NCBI GenBank assembly: GCA_963840725.1
Contig: CAWIZY010000016.1
Location: forward strand, 1,488,001 to 1,552,000
Length of the DNA stretch: 64,000 bases
Source of the DNA: CAVWDU01 sp963840725
GTDB lineage: Bacteria; Pseudomonadota; Gammaproteobacteria; Pseudomonadales; Halieaceae
Reading direction: 5' to 3'
Position 1 is the stretch's first letter. Each line of letters opens with the position of its first letter. Under the pieces are notes generated by a model. The model saw only the letters and a program-made list of their open reading frames with translations. It was not told the DNA's origin and made no database searches. Position numbers and translations under genes: made by a program. Positions 8,206-17,619 of this stretch are shown here, one piece after another.

Positions 8206-11200
8206 ATGCAAAGGCAATCGAAGGGCGCCAGTCCGGCCCGCCAACCACCGGGGCAGAGCGCACCCATTCGTGTTGTTATCGTGACCATGGATACACATCT
8301 GGCCAGTGCGGTCGATCGCGCACGGCTGGAGCTCAAGCGCCAGTTTCCAGAGTTAACACTAAGCATGCATGCGGCTTCCGAATGGGGCGCCAACCCGGAA
8401 GCCTTGCAGCGGTGTATGATGACATCGAGAAAGGCCGATATCATTATTGCGGCGATGCTGTTCCTGGAAGATCACTTCCAACCCATTCTTCCTGCGCTGG
8501 AGGCCCGCCGCGAGCAGTGTGACGCGCTGGTCTGTGCGATGTCTGCCGGCGAGGTGTTCAGCTGACCCGGCTTGGCAAGTTCGACATGCAAAGGCCGGCT
8601 CCGGGCCGATGGCCCTGCTCAAGCGCCTGCGCGGCGACAAGAACAAGGCCTGCCCGGCGGCGCGGCGCAGATGAAAATGCTGCGCCGCCTGCCGCGATTG
8701 CTGCGTTTCATTCCCGGCACAGCCCAGGACGTGCGCGCCTACTTCCTGACCCTGCAGTACTGGCTGGGCGGCTCGGAAGAGAACATGTCGCAATCTGGTG
8801 CGCTTGCTGATCGACCGCTATGCCGCGGGCCGCGCGCGGCCCTGCGCGGACGCAGACAACTGCCGGAGCCGGTCGAATACCCGGAACTGGGTGTGTACCA
8901 CCCGCGCATGAAAGGCCGGCTGTCGGACACACCTGCGAGACTGCCTCCCGGTGCCGGAAGGCGCGATCAACGGCACGGTGGGTGTGCTGCTGCTGCGCTC
9001 CTATCTGCTGTCGGGCAACGCCAGCCACTACGATGGCGTGATCGCCGCGCTGGAAGCGCGTGGCATGCGGGTCGTGCCGGCGTTTTCCGCCGGGCTGGAT
9101 GCCCGCCCGGCGATCGACCAGTTTATTTCATGCAAAATGGCACAGCCACGGTATGACGCCGTGGTCTCGCTGTCCGGCTTCTCGCTGGTGGGCGGCCCGG
9201 CCTACAACGACGCCAAAGCCGCCGAAGAAGTGCTGGCCAAACTCGACGTGCCCTACATTGCCGCGCACCCGTCCGAGTTTCAGACGCTGGACCAATGGGG
9301 CGGCTCCGAGCGGGGTCTGCTGCCGGTTGAGAGCACCATCATGGTCGCCATTCCCGAGCTGGATGGCGCCACCGGCCCGATGGTGTTCGGCGGCCGCCCG
9401 GGGGCCGACGGTGTCACCTGCGAGGGCTGCGACACCACTGCAAATTCACCAAGCCGACACACGCGCAGGACATGCAATCCTGCCCGGAACGGGCCGATCA
9501 TGCTGGCCGCCGGGTCGAGCAAACTGGTCGCGCTGCGCCGCTCCGAACGCGCCGAGCGCAAAGTGGCCATGGTGCTGTTCAACTTCCCGCCCAATGCCGG
9601 CAATGTCGGCACGGCCGCGTTCCTGGCGGTGTTCGAATCGCTGTACAACACGCTGCAGGGCATGCAGGCGCAGGGCTACACGTCGACCTGCCCGACAGCG
9701 TCGATGTGCTGCGCGACCAGACTGCTGGAAGGCAACGCGGCGCAGTACGGCGCCGACGCCAATGTCTGCTGCGCTGATACCGGTATCGATGACCACGTGC
9801 GCCGCGAGCGCTGGCTGAAAGAAATTGAGCACAGTGGGGCCCGGCACCCGGGCCGGCAGCTGAGCAACGGCAGCTCCATCTTCGTGCTGGGCAAGCAGTT
9901 TGGCAATGTGCTGGTCAGCGTGCAGCCGTCCTTCGGCTACGAAGGCGACCCGATGCGCCTGCTGTTCGAAAAAGGCCTGGCACCGACGCATGCGTTCTCG
10001 GCGTTCTACCGCTACCTGCGGGAAGACTTCGAAGCCCACGCGGTGCTGCATTTCGGCACCCACGGCGCGCTGGAGTTCATGCCCGGCAAGCAAACCGGCA
10101 TGTCCGGCAACTGCTGGCCCGACCGGCTGATCGGCGACCTGCCGAACATGTACCTGTACGCGTCCAACAACCCGTCCGAAGGGGCGATCGCCAAGCGCCG
10201 TTCAGCAGCGCCACGCTGATCAGCTACCTGACGCCGCCGGTGGCGCAGGCCGGCCTGTACACCGGCCTGCTGGACCTGAAGTCTCCGTTGACCAGTGGCG
10301 CAATACGCCGCCTGACGAACGGCGAGCGCGCATGCGAACTGGCCACGCTGATTCAGTCCCAGGCGGCTGAACTTGACCTCGCTGCGGCCGAGCCGTTGTG
10401 GGAGACCGGCGGACACTGGACGTCGCCAATGAGCCACATTACGCGGCTCGGCGAAAAAATACTGGAGCTGGAATACACCCTGATACCTCACGGTCTGCAC
10501 GTCGCGGGCAGCGCTCAGTGTCGCAGAACGCGTTGACATGCTGCTGGCCATGGCCGAGGCCTCCCACGGCATGCAGCCGGAACGAGCGGCAGTATCAGCG
10601 CTGGTCGAGGGCGCAAACCGGAAGCTGCGCTGGCCACAAGCGGCCTGGAAGTGACGCCAGCGAGACCCCGGCAGCGTTTACCGAACTGGCCAAGACCAAC
10701 CGCCTGCTGGCTGAAGACACCGAGGTCGGCGCATGTTGCACGCCCTGGACGGCCGCTTCATTCGTCCCTCGCCCGGTGGCGATGTCCTGCGCACACCGGA
10801 GGTTCTGCCAACCGGGCGCAACCTGCATGGCTTCGATCCATTCCGCATTCCCAGCGCCTTTGCGGTTCGTGATGGCGCGCAGCAGGCCGAGCGACTGCTG
10901 GATCGCTACGCCGCAGACGGCAAGCCCTGCCCGAATCCATCGCCCTGGTGCTGTGGGGCAGCGACAACCTGAAAACCGAAGGCGGCGCCATCGGCCAGGC
11001 ACTGGCCCTGATGGGCGCCGCACCGCGCTTCGACAGCTATCGGCCGCATTGCCGGCGCCACGCTGATTCCGCTGGAAGAACTGGGTCGGCCGCGCATGGA
11101 TGTGGTGCTGACGATCTCCGGTATATTCCGCGACCTGATGCCGTTGCAGATCAAGCTGCTGGCCGAAGCGTCGTTCCTGGCCGCCAGCCGCCGATGAACC

Positions 11201-12015
11201 GCTGGAACAGAACTTCATTCGCAAGCACGCGCTGGCCTACCAGGCAGAGCACGACTGCTCGCTGGAAACGGCGGCACTGCGCGTGTACGGCAATGCCGAG
11301 GGCGCCTACGGCTCCAACGTCAACAACCTGGTCGAAAGTGCAAACTGGTCGGATGAAGACGAACTGGCCGAGACCTACTCACGCCGCAAGGGCTTTGCCT
11401 ACGGACGCAACGGCCGGCCGGAGCAGACACGGCGCGTTGATGCGACAGCGCGCTGGCCGATGTGGAGCTGACCTACCAGAACCTCGACTCGGTGGAACTG
11501 GGCGTGACCACGGTCGACAACTATTTCGACACGCTGGGCGGCATCACCGGCGCAGTCAAGCGCGCGCGCGGCGGCAAAGCACCGCCGGTCTACATCGGCG
11601 ACCAGACCCGCGGCGAAGGCACGGTGCGCACGCTGCAAAGAGCAGGTGTCACTGGAAACCCGCACCCGCATGCTCAACCCCAAGTGGTACGAAGGCATGC
11701 TGGAACACGGCTACGAAGGCGTGCGCCAGATCGAAGTGCACGTCACCAACACCATGGGCTGGTCGGCCACCACCGGCCAGGTGCAGCCCTGGGTATACAA
11801 GCAGCTGACCGAAACCTTCCTGCTCGATCCGGAAATGCGCGAACGCCTGGCCGAGCTCAACCCGACAGCGTCGTTTCGCGTGGCCAACCGCTTGCTGGAA
11901 GCCTCAGAACGCCAGTACTGGCAGCCCGATGCCGAAATGCTGGACGCCCTGCATCGCGCCAGTGAAGACGCTGGAAGACCGGATGGAAGGTGTTCACGAG
12001 GTTGTTGCCGCCTGA
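8206..12015 (+). pseudogene. bchH: Magnesium chelatase subunit H (bchH), full length but multiply frameshifted
   Basis: BchH/ChlH is the large porphyrin-binding subunit of Mg-chelatase, which commits protoporphyrin IX to bacteriochlorophyll. The 3.8-kb span equals the family's length of about 1,270 codons, and BchH sequence is recognisable from end to end but hops between the three plus frames. Examples are IRVVIVTMDTHLASAV (start), HPSEFQTLDQWGG, FGTHGALEFMPGKQTGMSGN (about 10047-10110), LADVELTYQNLDSVELG (about 11455) and MGWSATTGQVQPWVYKQL (about 11755). I count at least 18 frame changes, near 8557, 8590, 8655, 8788, 8823, 8940, 9430, 9500, 9680, 9720, 9830, 10202, 10290, 10335, 10930, 11040, 11455, 11640 and 11970. 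Residues within each segment look well conserved. The GC-rich third positions are stronger than in neighbouring genes. No bch, crt, puf or acsF gene is nearby. The gene cannot make an intact product as written; local sequence error is the alternative. Confidence 0.9.
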
Positions 12016-12422
12016 CGCAGCCGCGATAGCCACTGCCTGCAAAATACGGTAAGCAGGATATCCAGGGTTTAGAGGGTTCCGTCAGGTCCCGAGGGGTGAG
12101 CAGTGTATGGACCCGGCGGGGCTAAATCCGGCTGGCTCTGACACGCTGCGTGCGCAGTATCGGTAACCTCGGTAAATGCTTTGCCAGACCGCTTCCCGGT
12201 CTCACCCGACCTTTCTCTGTCAGGCCCACTCCAGCCCACACGTCGGCGCGCCACAAGGCAGTGGCCGGGATCCTCGGGCGGCAAACCAAGCGGCGCCACC
12301 CGGCTCGTTGTCCCCCTCCCGTCGCCAGCACGCCCCGACTGACGAGTCAGCCGGGATTGCGACCTCCTTTAGCCGCAAGGTGTATTCAGCTGCGGCCGGA
12401 CTTCTTGGGGGCGGTTAGCTGC
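12016..12422. other. Intergenic stretch without a supported gene
   Basis: The 407 bases between the end of the bchH relic and the stop of the TonB-dependent receptor hold only short overlapping open frames on both strands with no family resemblance or ribosome-binding site. I saw no convincing terminator, RNA gene or repeat. It may be the decayed remainder of what once followed bchH. Confidence 0.5.
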
Positions 12423-14933
12423 TCAAAAGTCTTTGCGCAGGCCCACCGCCCAATTGCGTGGTGCCCGATAAGACACCTCGTTGCAGCCACAGAGAGTAGC
12501 CAGGTCAAAGCCCTGTACGCCAGCTCGCTCGTCGGTGATGTTTCTAAGGCCCAGCGTGGCGGTCCAGCCGGAGTCAACGGTGCTCCAGCTGATCAGTCCG
12601 TTGACCAGCGTGTAGGAGTCAAACTTGTCTGCATCGAAGTTTCTGAGATTGTAATAGAATTCGTCCGAGTAGCTTACGTCGCCCTGTATCGCGATGCGCC
12701 CACCGAAGGCGTCAAAGCCGTAGCGGGCCATTGCAAAGGCCTGGAACTCCGGTGTGTAGGTAGGTTCCACATCGACGGTAGGGAGCGGAGAACCACTGCG
12801 CAACGGGAGGTCGTCGATTGAAGCATCGACGTAAGAAGCGCTCAAAATCAGATCCAGACCATCTATGGGATTGGCCTGCAGTTCGAGTTCTGCACCATAG
12901 GTCTCAGCATCCTGGTTAATGGAGACACCGCCAACACCGACAAACAGAAACGCTTGATAGTCGGCATAGTCATAGTAGTAAACTGACCCGTTCAACCGCG
13001 CCATGCCATCGGCGAAGGTGGCCTTGAAGCCGGCTTCATAGGAAGTCAGCACTTCTTCATCATAGGGCAGGCCCTCGTCAGCCCCGGAGCCAAGATAGGC
13101 ACCGAGCAGGGGCGCATTGTAGCTCCCAGCCTTTACACCGCGATTAACCCCGGCGTACATCAGCAGGTCGGGGGTTGGTGTGTATTCGATCTGAAGTTTG
13201 CCGGTCCAGAACGTTTCCGAAAAGTCATCCTTATAGAAGAACGGATCGCCGGCACCAGCTGCGTCGGGGATAAACGCGCCCGTGTCGGTGGTTACCTTCC
13301 CGTTGCCGGAAGAGGCCGCCAGGCCGATACCGATATCAAAGTCTTTTTCTTCGCGCATGATGCGTCCACCGGCGATCAGGGAGATCTGCTCCGTTAGATT
13401 GTATTCGTATTGACCGAAGAGGCTGTAAGAGTTGGTTTCAAGTGAGGAGATGGTAACGATATCGGCTGGCAACGCGATGGTACCGAAGAGGCTCGACGGG
13501 GGGGCCTTCAGTGCATTGGAGGAATCGGTATCGATATTGAGATAGTACAAGCCGACCACCCACTTCGATTGATCCCCACCACCGGTAACCCGCAGTTCCT
13601 GGGTGAAGCTATCGGCATCGACGGCAGCATAATTAGCCAGTTGGTTCACCGGTGCCGCATCGACGTCAATAAAAAGCTGTTTCTCATAGTCCTTGTAGTC
13701 GGTCACCGAGGTCAGAGACATTGTGTCCGTGAATTCGTAGTCGACACGCACGTTGAGACCCGAGGTTTCAGTCGAGCCCTGGTCATCAAATGCGAAATCG
13801 CTGGAGAAAGTGAAGTCATCACCGTCCGGATCAATGTACCCGAAGAAGTCAGCTCCGGGTGCCAGTCGTTCGCAGAGCCCTACTGCCGCGCAGTTGCCGG
13901 GACCAAAGGGAGAGTCCACCAGTGCATCACCGCCGGCGTCGCGCCCGGTATCAACGCCGTTCTGCGTAAGGATAGACAGGCGGCTTTCATCCGCAGGGGT
14001 ATCGATGACATTGTAGACCTCGGTGCGTCCGTCTATTTCTTCACCGATGGCCAGCGTGGGCTTCGATTGATAGGGCCCTGTGCTCAGTTCCGAGTCTGCG
14101 TAGTTGCCCGAGACCGAAATTTCCAGACGGTCTGTAGGCCGAAAGGCCAGGGTCAGGCGGCCGGCTATTGTATCGTCATCCCCGAGGTCGGCACCGGCAT
14201 TGTCGCCTGGTGAGCCGATTTTGAAATCGGGAACACCGAATACATTAAAGTCCGGCGCCCCCTGTGGGTAAAGGTTTTCAAGGTAGGGGTCCTGCTCGGT
14301 ATAGCGCGCGGCAAAGCGGAAAGCCATGCTGTCGGTAATCGGCCCGCCTATCGCCCCTTCTATGGCATACCGGGACGCATCGTTGGGAACATCGAACTGT
14401 CCGTATTCGGCGTCTATATAACCTTCGAATTCATCAAAGGACGGCTTGTTGGAATAATAGCTGACCACCCCGCCAGTCGCGTTTCTGCCGAACAAGGTGC
14501 CCTGTGGCCCCTTTAGAATTTCTACCCGGTCTATATCAAATAGCGCAAAGGTCTGGGCCTGGGCGATGGCGATATAGCCCTCATCCAGGTAGACGGCATT
14601 GGGAGATTCGATAATGTCGTTGAAATCGTTCTGGGTAACGCCGCGAATGGAAAACTGGGTATTTTGCCCGGCGAGGTTGCCGCTGATATGCACCCCCGGT
14701 GTATAGGCTGCAATATCGAAGCTCTCGGTGACATTAAAAGCCCGGAGCTGCTCACCGGAGAATGCCGAGACCGCAATACCCACGTCCTGCAGCGATTGCT
14801 CCCGCTTCTGGGCGGTAACCACAATCTCCTCCAGCATGCTCTGGGCACTGGCGGGTGTGCCCGTACTCATGACGATTGTGGCGACTGCAATTGCCAGCGG
14901 CGATCGTCTGTTTGCTATACCTTTAGATTCCAT
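12423..14933 (-). CDS. TonB-dependent outer-membrane receptor
   Basis: The 836-residue protein has a signal peptide (through about PASAQS) and a plug domain that starts LEEIVVTAQKREQSLQDV. The plug holds the conserved VEILKGPQGTLFGRNATGG near residue 150. A long beta-barrel follows and ends in an aromatic residue (LRKDF), as outer-membrane barrels do. Such receptors import bulky substrates with energy from TonB-ExbBD; the ligand cannot be told from sequence. I chose the ATG at 14933 because AGAGGGA precedes it and the signal peptide starts there; the open frame continues to 15041 without adding sense. I looked upstream (14934-15300) for a cobalamin or other riboswitch and saw none. Confidence 0.92.
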   Translation of the reverse strand: MESKGIANRRSPLAIAVATIVMSTGTPASAQSMLEEIVVTAQKREQSLQDVGIAVSAFSGEQLRAFNVTESFDIAAYTPGVHISGNLAGQNTQFSIRGVTQNDFNDIIESPNAVYLDEGYIAIAQAQTFALFDIDRVEILKGPQGTLFGRNATGGVVSYYSNKPSFDEFEGYIDAEYGQFDVPNDASRYAIEGAIGGPITDSMAFRFAARYTEQDPYLENLYPQGAPDFNVFGVPDFKIGSPGDNAGADLGDDDTIAGRLTLAFRPTDRLEISVSGNYADSELSTGPYQSKPTLAIGEEIDGRTEVYNVIDTPADESRLSILTQNGVDTGRDAGGDALVDSPFGPGNCAAVGLCERLAPGADFFGYIDPDGDDFTFSSDFAFDDQGSTETSGLNVRVDYEFTDTMSLTSVTDYKDYEKQLFIDVDAAPVNQLANYAAVDADSFTQELRVTGGGDQSKWVVGLYYLNIDTDSSNALKAPPSSLFGTIALPADIVTISSLETNSYSLFGQYEYNLTEQISLIAGGRIMREEKDFDIGIGLAASSGNGKVTTDTGAFIPDAAGAGDPFFYKDDFSETFWTGKLQIEYTPTPDLLMYAGVNRGVKAGSYNAPLLGAYLGSGADEGLPYDEEVLTSYEAGFKATFADGMARLNGSVYYYDYADYQAFLFVGVGGVSINQDAETYGAELELQANPIDGLDLILSASYVDASIDDLPLRSGSPLPTVDVEPTYTPEFQAFAMARYGFDAFGGRIAIQGDVSYSDEFYYNLRNFDADKFDSYTLVNGLISWSTVDSGWTATLGLRNITDERAGVQGFDLATLCGCNEVSYRAPRNWAVGLRKDF

Positions 14934-15444
14934 AGCGTGCTCCCTCTGTACTCTGGTAATGACTATTAAAAGTGATCGGGCAGACCATAGATACCATACT
15001 TGTGTTCTCCAACAAAACAAACAGTAACTTGAGGCCGGCAACCCTTACAATGACTTTGCAGGCTACCAGATGGTCAGATGATTGCCCGCTCAAAGCACGT
15101 CCTCGCGCCCGCGGGATTTGATGACTGCATACAAAATTTTTCCGCCCGGGGAATGAGGTCGGGGATCGCTGCGCACAGATCCGCACACTGTTGCTGATCG
15201 CGGAAACTAAACTCATCAATGATATTGATGCGAGAACGAGCGGCGCCAATGAATTATTGGGACTGATAACATGCGTCTACAACGATGTGTCGTGTATTGC
15301 AGTGTGGATGACTGAAGGGGCGATTGACGCGGTCTCGCCGTGCGCCGGCGCTTTTTGGACAGCCACCGGGCACCCTCAAAGATAATGTGTTTCGCTGGCC
15401 GCCCCCTTGCGCTGGCCGCTTCCCAATCCGCACTGCGGGGCTCT

Positions 15445-15521
15445 CAGGCAAACCCGCACTCGACGTTGCCACTTGGCACCAGCCTGTCTTCAAAGTGGCG
15501 CCTTGATCGCGGGTTTGCCTG
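15445..15521. repeat. Long imperfect hairpin with 13-bp terminal arms
   Basis: CAGGCAAACCCGC (15445-15457) is perfectly complementary to GCGGGTTTGCCTG (15509-15521). Inside, GCCACTT pairs with AAGTGGC. The right arm is the beginning of the 39-bp dispersed repeat at 15511-15549. The region 14934-15805 has no supported gene; this hairpin, the dispersed repeat and the stem pair at 15711-15785 are what it holds. Confidence 0.6.
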
Positions 15522-15549
15522 AAAGCCTGAGCGCATTGCCATTGTTCAG
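15511..15549 (+). repeat. 39-bp dispersed repeat, copy 1
   Basis: This segment (gggtttgcctgaaagcctga, then gcgcattgccattgttcag) recurs at 38736-38774 with a single mismatch (g/a at position 34). Both copies lie in intergenic DNA. The element contains the short inverted repeat CTGAA...TTCAG at its right part. Confidence 0.8.
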
Positions 15550-15710
15550 AGGTGCCCTAGGTCAAAAGGGAGTGCTTAGTTGGCCGATTATTGAGATGCT
15601 TTGTTTGAGCGATATTGCTGTAACAGTCGCAAACGCGGATCAACGCCCTCGCAAGGTGAACCGCAGCAAGCCTCGGCATTGGGTTCAGCAGTGGCCTTGA
15701 CCTGTCCTCA

Positions 15711-15785
15711 CTCAGTGGCATGGACCAACGACTGTAAACCGGTCTGTCATAGCCTGCCACTGAGCGGCTGGGGCAGTGGTTTTTT
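15711..15785 (+). promoter_or_regulatory. Attenuator-like stem pair with terminator before a broken gene
   Basis: CTCAGTGGCA (15711-15720) pairs perfectly with TGCCACTGAG (15755-15764). The bases CCACTG (15757-15762) can instead pair with CAGTGG (15774-15779), which is followed by six T residues (15780-15785), forming a rho-independent terminator. The two stems share bases and are mutually exclusive, the layout of a transcription attenuator. The structure ends 20 bp before the ATG at 15806. It is read from base complementarity only. Confidence 0.4.
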
Positions 15786-15805
15786 ATGCGATCACGAACC
15801 TAGAC

Positions 15806-16011
15806 ATGAAGCCACTGCGTACGTGCATTATTGCTATCTTCCTCATCAACAGCTCGCTGGCTTTGGGGAAAACTGAGCATTCGTAAGTGACAGTCAAAAG
15901 CTGCAGGATTTCATCAGCGGAGCCAGTATCGAGTACATTCGCGCCGACGGTGTAAAAGGGGCGGCGGCCTACAACGAAAATGGCACCGCTACGGTTGCCT
16001 TGCTTTATTTG
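15806..16011 (+). pseudogene. Small secreted protein gene, frameshifted and cut by a repeat array
   Basis: The ATG at 15806 opens a typical signal peptide (MKPLRTCIIAIFLINSSLAL) but the frame stops at 15884. In another frame the sequence continues as SDSQKLQDFISGASIEYIRA and KGAAAYNENGTATVALLYLG, which looks like real secreted-protein sequence. It then runs straight into the GGACACCC array at 16012. So a short exported protein seems to have suffered a frameshift and lost its 3' end at the repeat. I do not recognise the family with confidence. Confidence 0.45.
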
Positions 16012-16098
16012 GGACACCCAGGGTTTTAATTCCGTGCTTTATTTAGTGCTTTATTTAGGACACCCAGTGCTTTATTTAGGACACCCAGGGTTTTAATT
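16012..16098. repeat. GGACACCC repeat array 3' of the RAYT gene
   Basis: Three GGACACCC cores are joined by two alternating spacers, agggttttaattcc and agtgctttattta, the latter also present once without a core. The array is in the same orientation as the one at 335-619, and opposite to those at 6895-7065 and 17428. It lies between the broken secreted-protein gene and the transposase. Bases 16099-16329 show no other feature. Confidence 0.75.
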
Positions 16099-16329
16099 CC
16101 GGAAACTCATCAACTCCGCCCGTTACTTTTGAGGCAGCTATTTAGATGGTTTCAACACTGAAGATGTCTCACAGCACTATTGAGGATGATCCTGCGGGTT
16201 TCGTGACACGAAGAGCATGTGAATAGGCTATTGCGAGCTGCCTGAGCCACTGTAGAACACCTAGCCCTATGCGCTTGGTATGTAGCGAACGGTCGGCCGA
16301 GGTTTGTCGGGTTTCACTAACGCCGTGAC

Positions 16330-17334
16330 TCAGGCCGCGTTGTAAAGATTCCCCAGTTCGGCGAAGCCCTTTATCCAGCAACGCCCGGAAGACGTCGCGT
16401 AACTTTGCATCCGCGCCAGAGCACCAATGGCTTGAAGGGAAGATGCCTGGATATCGCAGACCAGGGCCATCCACTGCTGACTATTCATCGACAGGCTATC
16501 TAAGGCGGTAACGGTATCCCGCGGCATGGCGTCCCGGTTGCCAGCGCGCACGCAGCGGCCAGTAGCAGCCACCAGAGCCAGATAATCGTCCAGCCTGATT
16601 GGAAGACCTCGGCTACTCTCAAGCGACTCGCCGCCCTCTGAAAACGGCGATAGCGACGGGCTTGACGTGTTGCCTGCTGGCGCAGTCTCGGTAAGCCTTC
16701 GCGCCTTTAGGCGTTCCTGCACCGAGGTGAAGTCCGAATCGCGTAAGGTCTCTGCCATCCCGGCCCGGATCGGGTTCAGATCGACATAGGCCATACAGGA
16801 CAGGACCGCCGCCTCATCCAGCAAGGCTTTGGACTTGAAGCGCCCCTCCCAGAATCGCCCCGTGCAGTCGTCCTCAGCATTCGCCCTGCGCGCAATGTGT
16901 TCATTCATGCAACGCATAAACCAGCTGATGTCATAGAGCCGGGCACGCCACACGGCGGCAATCGCCGCCACGGTGGCAGCCTGGGCCGCCGTGAGCGGCT
17001 GCCCGGCCAGTTTCTGTTGGACCAGCAGGGGCCCGCTAAACATCCGGGTCCAGCGTTCGATGACCTCATCGTCGCTCCAGTGCTGTGCCCGGGCCTGATC
17101 CACCCGCAGCACCACGTGGTAGTGATTACTCATAATGGCGTAGGCACAGAGTTCGATGCCAAAGGCCGAGGCCTGCAGCTTGAGTCGGTCAACCAGCCAG
17201 GCGCGGCGGTGATTGAAATCCTGCCCGGTGTACTGATCTTTACCACACAGGAAAGCCCGGCGAACGCAGCGGGCGATGCAGTGGTAGTAGGGTGTCTCGC
17301 TGAGCGAGATCTGTGCGCTGCGTGGGATGGTCAT
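16330..17334 (-). CDS. REP-associated tyrosine transposase (RAYT, Y1/IS200-like)
   Basis: The 334-residue protein starts MTIPRSAQISLSETPYYHCI. The HUH nuclease motif is at residues 71-73 (SNHYHVVLRVD), where the two histidines bind the metal. The RAYT signature YVDLNPIRAGM lies near residue 190, together with GRFWEGRFKSKALLDE. RAYTs are domesticated single-strand transposases that process or spread palindromic REP elements with a GTGG or GTAG guide base set. GGGTGTCC cores containing GTGG lie on both sides. I chose the ATG at 17334 because the family starts at MTIPRS; the frame remains open to 17397. The copy seems intact, and the same 5' end is duplicated just upstream. Confidence 0.88.
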   Translation of the reverse strand: MTIPRSAQISLSETPYYHCIARCVRRAFLCGKDQYTGQDFNHRRAWLVDRLKLQASAFGIELCAYAIMSNHYHVVLRVDQARAQHWSDDEVIERWTRMFSGPLLVQQKLAGQPLTAAQAATVAAIAAVWRARLYDISWFMRCMNEHIARRANAEDDCTGRFWEGRFKSKALLDEAAVLSCMAYVDLNPIRAGMAETLRDSDFTSVQERLKARRLTETAPAGNTSSPSLSPFSEGGESLESSRGLPIRLDDYLALVAATGRCVRAGNRDAMPRDTVTALDSLSMNSQQWMALVCDIQASSLQAIGALARMQSYATSSGRCWIKGFAELGNLYNAA

Positions 17335-17580
17335 CCTTGACCTCCTGGGGTGGCTGAACGACACACCTAGCTTAGCCGTCAGCCTCCGTGTGGCCAAGGG
17401 ATTGGCCGGTTTTGGTGGGAGATTGGTGGGTGTCCTAACTTCTATTTTGTGCGGAGCGCCGGATGGTCATCCTTGACCTCCTGGGGTGGCGAACGACACA
17501 CCCAGCTTAGCCGTCAGCCTCCGTGTGGCCAAGGGATTGGCCGGTTTTGGTGGGAGATTGGTGGGTGTCCTAACCTCTAT
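17325..17580. repeat. Direct duplication (about 119 bp) of the RAYT 5' end and upstream region
   Basis: The segment 17325-17443 (from the RAYT start codon region outwards to GGTGGGTGTCCTAAC) is repeated at 17461-17580 with only a few differences, including a two-base deletion (ggctgaac versus ggcgaac). Each copy contains one GGGTGTCC core, at about 17428 and 17567, preceded by GGT. The 17 bp between copies are unrelated. The duplicated part includes the first codons of the transposase, so a short dead start exists upstream of the gene. Confidence 0.85.
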
Positions 17581-17619
17581 TGAGTGATCTCGGCGCCCCG
17601 TTGAGGTGCGGAACAGCGA

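Noticed and set aside
13569..14213. 214-codon plus-strand open frame
   Set aside because: It is antisense to the TonB-dependent receptor and unlike any known protein.
14934..15300. Cobalamin or other riboswitch before the TonB-dependent receptor
   Set aside because: I looked for a B12 box and the usual stems and found neither.
15784..16017. Minus-strand 77-codon open frame
   Set aside because: The plus strand here shows a signal peptide and secreted-protein-like sequence; the minus frame has no ribosome-binding site or resemblance.
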